NCBI GenBank assembly: GCA_014529385.2
Contig: CM043953.1
Span: forward strand, 78,110,872 to 78,174,871
Direction of reading: 5' to 3'
From: Adiantum capillus-veneris
Lineage: Eukaryota; Streptophyta; Polypodiopsida; Polypodiales; Pteridaceae
DNA: 64,000 nucleotides
Made by a program: the position numbers and the translations under genes. The stretch's first letter is position 1, and each line of letters opens with the position of its first letter. Positions 25,001 through 36,435 of the stretch are shown one piece after another. The notes beneath the pieces are model-generated. The model was not told the DNA's origin and ran no database searches. It worked only from the letters and a program-made list of their open reading frames with translations.

Positions 25001-28000
25001 AGACGTGATGTGATTACGATCTTCTCTCACTGTGATGGCCTCTACTGCTTGATTCACATTATACCATGTGGATTTCATCAGATTCTCTATATCTCCCTAC
25101 AGTCCCGGGCCAAACGATTTAGAGCACAGGTGTAATGTGTACAATCGAGCTTTCAATGTTTTACAACTGCTATGTTTGCTTGAGTCATAAATATACATGT
25201 TAGCCTTGTGGATGTGGATGTGGATATGCAACGTGTGCACTCAAAACGTGTGCACTCAAAAAAAAGGAGGAAAAAAGTGGTGAAAGACACAGTCGAGTCA
25301 CTACTTTTGTTACCAATATCAGAGAGTCAGCAGACTAGGGCAACGCACCTTGCACAATGCTCATCGTCAACTTCTGCTCCTCTTCTACGTAGCCGGTGCT
25401 TTGCTCTAGTCTTTCAGATCACACTCTTCATGTCTCAGTTGTGGATTCTTTATCGTGTGCTCCTCTTCCTACCTCTCCTATCTTCACTTCTACCACAGTG
25501 ACTACCTTCCATACCCCGCCTACAGTTGTCTCTTCCCCTATAACTATCCCAGCTACACCCACTCCACCTGTCTCAGCTACATCTACTATGCATCCTACTA
25601 GTTCATTAGCAGTGCCACCTGCAAGCCTTGTCCCACTAGACACCTCTATAAGATCCTCAACAGTGGTGGACTCTATCCGCTCTTTCGGCTATCTGAGAAG
25701 ATACTGATGGAGTCTAGACAGGCTATTGCTACCATTGAGCTTGGTGCAGAGAGATTAGCTGCTACTCACCAGCGACACTCAGCCACATGCAGCTATGGAA
25801 GGGTCTCTGCGTGTCGCCGAGAGTGTGATCGCGGATAGAGACGCTACAGATAACTATTTTTCGGTCCAGCTATCATGGAAGAAGGGACAACAAAAAACCA
25901 TAAGTATAGCTTCAAATAAACCGAGTGTATATATGTAAATAACGCTAATGACTTAAGTATAGGTGACCAAAACACACTTTCAAGGTTTCTCGTGGGAACC
26001 CTACTCTTCATTCCATATTTACCATTAGGTGTGCGTTTAATATTAGGGGTGAGTTCTCTATATGTAAATTATGGTTTAGCCGGTATCTTTATAAATAAAT
26101 GAGTGTTTCATCTATGCTTACGTATTTTAATTTATATATTTCCTCTTTTACTATCACTTGTAAATATCCATATAGAATAATAAATAAAATTTGATGATTT
26201 ACTTCACATGGAAAACAACTTGAGATGGAGGTATTCGAAGCAAATATTCATTTCCTACAATTTTCAAGGAGGCTTTAATGCAAAAGAAGAGGAAGAGTTC
26301 TACTTGTAATTGTCTTCTTAGGATGGGTAGTCTTCAAAGGCTATGGAAAAGGAAATACCACTATTGTTCTCCATAGGCTTTTATGCAAAGTGAAAAAGAA
26401 TGGGGACACATAATACATAGGAAATTGAAAACATGAAGGACTTTAGGCAGCATTCAAATTTAAAAAAATGGACTCGTCACTTGTTGTCTAGATACAAACT
26501 CGTTTTTGAGTCTCTCCTACTATTGTAGTCAATATTTTCTCTCTTTTGTTTCTTTTAAAATAAAAAACGGCACTTTGACCAATCATCATGATCCTGGGAG
26601 CTTGTTCGTGCCTCTCTAGGGCTCTAAAATGCACCTATCCATGAAAAACAACCCATATCTTTTTTTCTCTATTTTTTTATATTCATTTTACACACTCTCT
26701 TTTCATTACACACACACCATTTCACTAGCAAGAAGAAGAATCTTCAGAGATTTGGCTCTGGCTTCTATGTCTACATATTACATTACTTTTCAAGCATACT
26801 CCACCTATTTTTCTTGCTCTATCTCTTATATCCTACCTTCATAGCTCTACTTTCCTATGAATTTCATCCACAAAGCAGCAAACGAAGGATAAATTTAGCG
26901 AAGTCCCGACTCCATTCAATGGAATCAATACACAACACGCGAAAATGGCGGCAACAATTCAACAAAAAAGAAGGAGAATCTTTCAGATTGGACTATGTTG
27001 TTATCTCTCCAATTTCACCATATGTAAATTTTTCTTTATGCTATCAATTGTATAAATCCATACTAACTCTAACTCTAAGAATCTTACTAACCTATTAACC
27101 TACTAACCTACACTCTAATGCTACCACCTATCTCTTCACTTAAATCAACTATCTCCTAAAGAAAGCTTTGTTATGTAATTAAAAGTGATCATGCAAATTC
27201 TAATCCCTCCAAAACCCTATAAAAAGAGAGCCTCTCTTTGCAATGAAAAATATATGAGAAGAAGAAGTGAGAAGTTTAGGAAAGAAGAGTGCGAGAGGCT
27301 ACAAGCTTTGCGCAAGAAGCCTTGCATTATGCCATGCTAATTTTGTGAGTGCAAATATCCATAACCTTTGTTCAATGCTTGCTAAATCTGCAAATGCAAA
27401 GTGCTTTACATAGTGTATGCCTAAGAGAAGAGAGGAGAGGAATTAGAGGTTGTTTCTACAATTGTATGTTCATTTTTGTGGTCTCATCAAAGAAGAGGTA
27501 GTTTGGGCTCCGCGTCTTAATGGTGTTCTTTCATCTTGTATTTGCTAAACATCATGGAATCTCCGCAATTGTAAGTTTTTTCAAGTGTCTTGTGTTTGTT
27601 GGTTGTTTAAGTGACTTTTTGTGTGTGTAGCCTTAGCCTCGAGTAAGCTGTTGTAAGAAGGTTGCAAAGTGGAGAGGACTCTCTTGACCCAAAGACAATA
27701 CATGGGGTGGTTAGGTTTGAGTGTGTGTTTTGTGTTAATAACAAATGGGACCTGAAATTCTAATAGTTGTAGTCTCATTTTTGTTTAACCTATGTGTTGT
27801 GGTTTTGTTTTAGTTGAGTTGCTCATATCACTTATCCGTTTTCTCAAAGCTTTGAGTATGCATGCTTGAAGGTTTTCACGACGTTGGCTAAGAAACGTGG
27901 TCTCTCTCTCTCTCTCTCTCTCTGCCTTCGCTCTTGTCCTATTTCGTGATACAAAAAACTAGGTGGTGCCCCTATATTTTCTAGATTTTGTGTGTGGTAT

Positions 28001-28348
28001 TTGGGTGTGTTGTTGTGTTTGGAGTCTGTGTGTTATGTTTTTGTGAGGCCCTCAATCCCTATGAGCAGTATGAGAGCCTTGAGAGGTGTATAGAGGCCAC
28101 TTCTCTTGTCGCTTGCCCCGGAATTTAAGTCCCATTTGTCATCAACACAAAACACACTCAAATCTTGCCACCCCATGCATTGTCTTAGGGGCAAGAGAAT
28201 CCTCTCCACTCCCGTGCTCCTCATAGTATTTGAGGGTCTAACACAAACCCCAAATACAACAACACACCCAAATACCACACACAAAATTTGGAAAATATAG
28301 GGACACCACCTTGTTTTTGGTATCACGAACTATGACGTGAGCGAAGGT

Positions 28349-28384
<36 letters not shown>

Positions 28385-31300
28385 AAGAGATACCATGTCT
28401 TTATCCACCACCATGAAAAATCCTCAAGCATACATGCTCAAAGCTTCAAGGAGATTGATAAGTGATATAAGCACCTTAGCTAAAACAAAACCACAACACA
28501 TAGGCTCGTCCTCTTCACCTTGCAACCCTCTTACAACGGCTTACTCGAGGCTAGGGCTACACATACAAAACGTCATGCAAACAATCAACAAACAACAGGA
28601 CACTTGAAACACTTACAATGGCGTAGATTCTATGATGTTTAGCAGACACACGATGAAAGAACACCATCAAAACGCGGAACCCAAAACCACCTCTTCTTTA
28701 ATGAGACCACCAAAATAAGCATACAATTGTAGAAGCAACCTCCAATTCCTTTCTTCTCTTGTCTTTGTCTCACACTACACAAAGCACTTTGCATTTGCGA
28801 ATTTATCAAGCATTGGGCAAAGGTTATGGCTATTTGCACTTACAAAGCTAGCATGGCATAATGCAAGGTTTCTTGCGCAAAGTTTGTAGCCTCTCTCACA
28901 CTTGCTCTCGCATTCTTCTTCTCTAGACTTCTCACTTCTTCTTCACATGTATACCTCATTACAAAGAGAGGCTCTCCTTTTATAAGTTTATGGAAGGATT
29001 AGAATTTTCGCGATCACTTTTAATTACACGTAACAAAGCTTCCTTTAGGAGGTAATTGATTACGGTGAAGAGATAGGTAATAGGACTAGAGTTTAGGTTA
29101 GTAGGTTAGTAAGAGTTAGTGTTAGTATAGATTTATAAGGCGGATAATATAATGGGAATTTTACAAATGGTGAAATTTGTGAGGTGAGAAAGTCGCCGAA
29201 TCTGGAAGATTCTCCTTCTTTGTTGTTGAATTGTCGCCGCCATTTTTGTGTCTCGTGTTTTGATTCCATTCGATGGAGTCGGTACTTCGCTAAGTTTATT
29301 TTTTGTAATCGTTTAGTGTGGATGAAACTCACAAGAAATTAGACCTATGGAGCTAGGATATGAGATAGAGCAAGAAAAAATAGCTAGAAAAGTAATATAA
29401 TATGTAGATATTCACATAGAAGCCATAGCCAAATCTGTGAAGCTTCTTCTTCATGTTAGTGAAAATGGTGTGTGTGTGTGTGTGTGTGTATGTGTGTAAT
29501 GAAAAAAGAGTGTAAAATGAATATGAAAAATCAAGAGAAAAGATATGGGCTGGGATAGATGAATCTTAAAGCCCTAGAGAGGCCCGAACAATCCCATGGG
29601 ATCATGATGATTGGTCACAGAGCTTATTTTATTGTAAAAGAAGCAGGAGAAAGAAAATATTGACTAAAATATTAAGAGAGACTCAAAAATGATTTTGTAT
29701 CTTGGCAGCAAGTGATAAGTCTATTTTTTCCATTTGAATGCTGTCCAAAGTCCTTATGTCTCTAATTTTCTATGTATTATATAACTTTATTCTTGATACT
29801 TTGCATAAAAGCTTATGGAGAACAATAGTGATATTTCCTTTTCCATAGCCTTTAAAAACTACCCATCATAGGAAGACAATTATAAGTAGAACTCTTTCGC
29901 TTCTTTTGCATTGAAGCCCCTTTGAAAGTTGTAGAAAATGGGCATTTGCTTTGAATACCTCCATCCCATGTTGTTTCCCATGTGAAGTAAATCACCAAAT
30001 TTTATTTATTATTGTATATGGATATTCACAAGTGATAGTAAAAGAGAAAATATATATACTAAAATACCTAAGCATAGGTGAAACACTTATATATTTATGA
30101 AGATATTTTTCAAACCATAATTTACATATAAGAAACTCACCTTTAATATTATACGTACACCTAATGGTAAAGATAGAACAAAAAAGTAGAGGTTCCTACA
30201 AGAAACTTTGAAAGTGTGTTTTGGTGACCTATGCTAAATTAAGTTATTAGCATTATTCATATATATACACTCGGTTTATTTGGGGCTATGCTTATGGTCT
30301 TTTGTTGTTCCTTTTTTCATAGTAGCTGGACCGAAAAATAGCTATCACTACCATTTTTGCGACACGCATTGAAAGAGAAGTCTCAAATCATTAATGACCT
30401 TCAACTCACGTACAAGGATTTCGTGAAATGCTACTACACGGAGATATCCGGGTTCAGACTCTAGTGGGTATAGGATATCGATGGACGCGGTCGGGGACAC
30501 AGGTATAGACCCGTGTTGGATATGCACAGCCAGGTACTTCTACACAGTTCATGGGACCCTCTCCGCAGACTCCTGTAGGATATGCTCAGCCTCAGCAATT
30601 CCCATACTATCCTCAGGGGTTTCAACAACAAGTACCCATGCCACAGATGCAGCCGACACAGAAACTTCCTTGCGATGGTTTTGTTGGTGCACACCACCAT
30701 GGTTGTGTCAGAGGCGGCCTCAGTACACTTCAAGACAGGTGCTTCCATCCATTGAGCAGCAGGTGGCTTCTTCCTACAACTCTCTCTCTCTTTGGGTGAC
30801 AGGACCCGGCTGCACTGCTCCACTTTCTTATATGCAATAGTGTTTCTTTTGAGCTATTTCAGTATCTGAGTGGTTTCTTTTTGCAGTTCAGTGTTCCTCT
30901 CACGGAGACGGTGAGCGGTCTTGTGGCGGGCAACCTGTAGCAGGGCTACAGTGTCACTGGCATGAAACAGACAGTTAGTTATAGTGGGCTGGAGTTCACA
31001 TTGAACGGACTCTCGCCTAGGCAGTAACACGTGGCGAGGATATGAGTGGTAGTCTAGCCGACACGAGCCAGATCACCACCACTACAGTTTGGAGTAGACT
31101 TAGTTGGATTAGATATTTTGTGAGTCGTTGGTGGTTCTCTATGATTGTATAAATCCGTAGTTGTTTGGAGTCATTGGCATCATCATCTACTTTGTATGGT
31201 CGAGCGTCTTGCGTCTCAAGTCTGGAGTTCATGCACAACACGTCTGCACCATCCCTACACATTTGAGCCTCAACACCCCCATTGTACCCATGAGTTTTGG

Positions 31301-34300
31301 GCATGGAGCTGAGTGTGTTGCCATGCCAGAGTCTGTATTGGTTCATTTGAGTTAGTCGAGTCTCATGTTGTTCAGGTTCTACTGTTGATTCGCCGTGTTG
31401 CTCCATTATTCATTGTTTGAAGTGAGATTTCACGCACATTGCACTGAGGAGCACCCACTGTAGAGAGCATGACACGTTATCTCCGCTACAGATACATGGA
31501 TTCAGCATGGATAGCTTGTCTCCCTTCAGCATTCCATTGATGCACCATCGCTGTCTTTTACACGTTTGGAGATTACTAGACTCGTTCCCAAGTACCTGAC
31601 CCAGTTGGACACCAGGAGGACATGGATAGAGTTGACACAAGAGTTGGGCACGAAGATGTCTTTCTATAGAGAGAATCTTCTCTAACTCACAGGGGATCCA
31701 TTTGTGATTTGACCCAACTATTTGGATACACATCTATCTCATGGGTCACGGTGTGCCATCGGTCATAGATATAGACATCTTCACACCAGCTTGAGATTGA
31801 GGCCGGTAGATTCCTAGGTATACCAACAGCTAGCAGGATATGCAGCCTATGCCATATAGAGCCAGAGACAAAGATGCATTATATAATGTCAGTGCACAGT
31901 GTATTATGAGATACAGGGTCGCTTCCATTGTCTATTTAGAGAGGGCTTCAGACCCTTCTCCAGAGTCATGAGCTATCAAGACCAGAGATGTCTTGGATTG
32001 TACCTACGTGAGTTACACAGACATGAAGATAGTTTACTGAGGAGATATGGAGAGAGACAATCCTAGAGACAGATTAGTGATTTCTTCACACCAAACGCTG
32101 GACAGATAGAGGAGAAGCCACCACTGCAAAGCTCAGCTCATACTCACACACGCGGTACTCTCAGTGACCAAGCATTGGAGCTAGGGAGATCGAGACACCC
32201 ACGACTAAGGAGAGGAGCTTCACAGCATCGACGGAGACTACAACAGAGGATTCAAGCCATACTATCTTGACATCCAGAGTACATATGAGGATGGATTCAT
32301 CACCCATTATATCACCCTCTTGTATTGGGCACCCATTGTATCAATGGTCACACATATCCCACACAGTTCCAGATAGTAGCACTTCGTATCTCTTCTTTTT
32401 GGTACTCAGACATGGTACCAGATTCACCAATTGTAGCGGATTGGTCTCATAGGTCATTTTGGCCTTTTGAAGACATTAATATATCATTTCATTTCTCTCC
32501 CCTACCGGAGGCTCCACCTGTCTCTCTCTTGTGATTGCAAGTGGCGGAGGGAGAGGAGGAGGGGGGGGGGGGGGTTGTGCGGTTGTTTGCTTATCAGGTA
32601 TTTTAAGTCAAAACGCCTTATAGGCTTTGAAACTTTTAATTCAAAGTTAGGGCCCTATAAATCGGGCCGTAGGGTGACCACTTTTGGACATTCCGAGTTT
32701 CACATGCTGGAAGAGGACCTGGACACTTAGACAAAGAAGAGGACTTGCAGATTCTTGCCATCTAGCCGTACTCTTACCGAATCAATAAACAATTACTCAA
32801 CCAAGGGTGCTGACAGTGGCGGTTCAGATTCATCGACACTCTTGTGCAGGAGCATCCTGCTCCAATATCTTCTCCCTTCACTCTATTTGTTAGTTTTCTT
32901 CAGTTATTCAAGTTGGTTTGAAGTGCTAAAGTTTGATTCAAGCATGCAATGATCAGTAGTTCATTGATTGCTTTTCAATCGCTTGCCGTAAATGATAACA
33001 CTGGTGTCAGAGCTTGTGCTTCTTTGTCCCCTGCAATCCTAAGCACGGTGCTATCATCCTATCATCATGGAGGCGGATCATGGAGATCATCATGATGGCG
33101 GTGGAGATGTTCCACAGAGTCCCCCTACCTAGAGACTTGTGGAGGAGACCTATATGCAGCTAGGACATTGTCACCCATCATTGGTCACATCTTCAAGGCT
33201 CCAGCGAAGGGTCTCCTTGACGCTTGGGCTATGCATCCTGCAGTGCCTTTGCACCTTGCAGGGGACTACGAGGACCCTGCCAACTATAAGACCATCATGA
33301 TTGGCCACGTGTTGGCCAAGATGTATGGAGAAGTTTTTGAGTCAGAATTGAGACATATGCAGAGCACCAGGGCCCCCAGCCCGAGAACAGGTGGGATTTA
33401 GATGCAGGATCACATTTTGGCACTCAGTTTCCTTATAGAGTAGGTTAAGAGCAGAGGAAGGTGCCTTTATCGCTGCCTTGTGGTTTTCTGCAAAGCTATC
33501 CTTGGGTGTCCTGTTGGAGACGTCTCTAATAGATAATACAGTGAGAGCTCAAAAATCAGCAACACTGTTGGTGTAAAGGAAGGCTTCCCCCTAGCATCAA
33601 CTCTGTTTGGGATATACATAGGTGAGTTTGAGATTATATACAGAGTAAAGGAGGTGCTGAGGTTGAGACTGCTGGCACGCAGGTCCACATCATGCTGCAC
33701 TTGGATGCTATTGGTTTGAATATCGAGTAACAGGAGGGAATACAGCGGCACCTACATGCATTGGAGGTTTTCTGTGTAGACAGAGGCCTCAGTGAACCTT
33801 GGGAAAACCAATGATATGATCTCTGATACCTCAGCCCAAGTACCGGGACGATCATTCTTCACATTCAATGGCCAACAAATAGAGGTCTCTGACTCATATG
33901 TGTACGTGAGGATTACCTTTACCAGCAAGACAAGGAGATTGTCGATGCTACAAGCTTCTCTGGACCGTTTAGGCACAACCATATACTTCATTGGCCATGC
34001 TCAAGAGACTGTGTCATCAGGGACATTTTCCAGGATCCACGCTCAAAGTGCTGGCTGTTTTGACACTCTAGTGACACCAGGCCTGATGTATGCAGCCCAT
34101 GTTTGGACACCAGGCCTATCATCACCTCTCATGGAGCAAGCTAGAAGACCTCAAATTTTGCTGCTATCACACAGGGCTCGCAGCAAACCATCAGTACCAT
34201 ATGATATCTGAGAGCTGAGGTTGACTTACAATTTGATCATAGCACATGTCAACATCGTCCATACACAAAAGACTGCAAGATGCAATATGATCGTGTGATG

Positions 34301-34905
34301 AGTTTATTAGTGTGTGGAAGTTTGATGGAGATGGAGGAGGAGAGAGGGAGACTGATAAGCTCGATGGAGATGGGGAGAAGCTTGGTGGACATAATGCGGG
34401 CTTTGCTTGCAAGTTTCTATAATGCTTGAGGGCTTGCTTGCTTGAGAAAGAGACATGCGTTTTCTTTTATTAATTTTAGGGCTCAAGAGCTGGCCTTGTG
34501 GAATCAGAGAGAAGTAGTGGGAAGCAGAGAGAAAGAAAGAAAGATTTTTTAACGTCTATAAAGAGGCTGAAATCGGCCTATGAGATAAATCAAAGTACAT
34601 GAGGTGGGTGTCCTCTGTGTATCTATAAAGGATAAAAGGGTACAAAAGTAAAAGTAAACTATCCTGTGTAATGTCTGGGGGGAGGTCATACAAAGAGGGT
34701 GGGGGTGGAGCTCCAAAAACTGGGGGAGAGATGCAATCCTATATGCTGGGGTAAATACAATCATGAGATGCTATCCTATCTCTAACTCCATCCAGTCCCA
34801 TAATCAGGGTGTAATACATGATGCATGGGTGGGTAGGGTGCGGACAATCCGTGTAAGATGGTGGCTGGATCTGCAAAAGCCCGAGTACGTCGCTCCTCAA
34901 GGATC

Positions 34906-34959
<54 letters not shown>

Positions 34960-35785
34960 AAATGAAATGAAATGGAATGAAATGTTATATTAACGTCTTC
35001 AAAAGGCCAAAGTGACCTATGAGACCAGAAAGTTACAATGTGATGGATCTGATACAAAGTCAGAGTAACAAGATGACAAAATGACAAAATAAAATACTAT
35101 GGAATTCTAAATTGCTAGGTGTGAACTAAGCAGCTAGCTGGGATAGCTAGATCACAAGAGATCCAGCATCGGTTGCTGGCGGATCTCATCAATCTCCTCC
35201 ATGGTCAGTAGTCTGACCGGGCGTCGTGCGTGTCGGGCCAAAGTGATCCAAATCCTCTGATGCAGCCTCCGTCGATACTGTGTAGTCCTCCGCAGTCGTG
35301 GGCGACTGGATCTCCCCAGCTCGGTCGCTCGGTGTGCCTCTGGTGTGAGGCGACGAGCTCTGCTATGGTAGTAGCTCCTCCGGGTGTCCAGTGGCAGCTC
35401 TAAAGAAGTCTACGATCTGTCTCTGAGACTGGCTAGCCTCTCCTCTCATCAAGCTCTCTCTGTGTCTGCGCAGCTCGAGCAAAAACAGACCCAGGCATCT
35501 CTAATCCTCGTACCGCATGACTCTGGAGAGTAGTCCAAAGCCCTCTCTGAACAAGCAATGGAAGCGGCCTCGTATCTCGTAGTAGACGGGGCAGTGGCAT
35601 GTGTAGTGCAACTCTGTTCCAGGCTCGATGTCACACAGGGGGCATATCCTGACCTCTGTTGGTACTCCGCTGTATCTCCCAGTCTCGATCCGCAGCTGGT
35701 GTGCGTGTGCGTGTGCGTGTGCGTGTGCGTGTGCGTGTGCGTGTGCGTGTGCGTGTGCGTGCGTGCGTGCGTGTGTGTGTGTGTT

Positions 35786-35871
<86 letters not shown>

Positions 35872-36384
35872 TTTTAACGTCTATGTCAGGCCGAAATCGG
35901 CCTATGAGACAAATCAAATGTACATGGTGTGTATGTCATCCGTCTATCGGAAAGACAAATGAAACAAAAACTGATACAAAACTGAACTGAGTGTAGGTAG
36001 TGGGGTATCTGAGGAGGGATGGAGCTCTATCTCTAGGGGTATATGCATGTCTATATGCTCAAGGTAGTACAATCATGAGAATGCATCAAGCTATCTAGCT
36101 CCATCCTGTACTAATGGGGGGATGTAAGATGTGGTACATGGGCGGGTCTGGTGCCAAGGCTGCCCGGATGAAAGCTGTCGGGTCGGCCCTCATCCGGGCC
36201 ACTCGCTCCTCAGTGGCACGGCGCTCCCGGGCTCGGATCTCCTCGATCTGTCGGTGGTGGGAGCTCGCGCCCCTGTAGCCTGTGACTCGTGGTCGTCGTC
36301 TAGCTCGGCTCACCTCCGCCTGTGGGAGTGTCACTCCCCTCTGAGTGTCTGGTGGGGGAGGGGCGGTAATCCTCTGAAAGAAGT

Positions 36385-36435
<51 letters not shown>

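Larger units (their letters stand above)
10968..31490 (+). mobile_element. Ty3/gypsy element 'gypsy-1', 20.5 kb including two nested insertions
   Basis: LTRs at 10968-11543 and 30936-31490 belong to the same subfamily, start TGTAGCA and end TACA. The five bases GATAC flank both outer ends (10963-10967 and 31491-31495), proving one insertion event. The interior encodes gag, protease, reverse transcriptase, RNase H and integrase in gypsy order, then about 3.4 kb of extra sequence. Removing gypsy-2 and the inverted-repeat element leaves about 10.7 kb. The LTRs differ visibly (about one site in eight by eye) and the coding frames have many stops and shifts, so it is old and inactive. The target was a LINE whose reading resumes across the duplication. 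Confidence 0.93.

Noticed and set aside
35558-35990. Open frames rich in Cys-Val or Ala-Cys and Arg-Glu
   Set aside because: Translations of GTGTGC and GA microsatellites.
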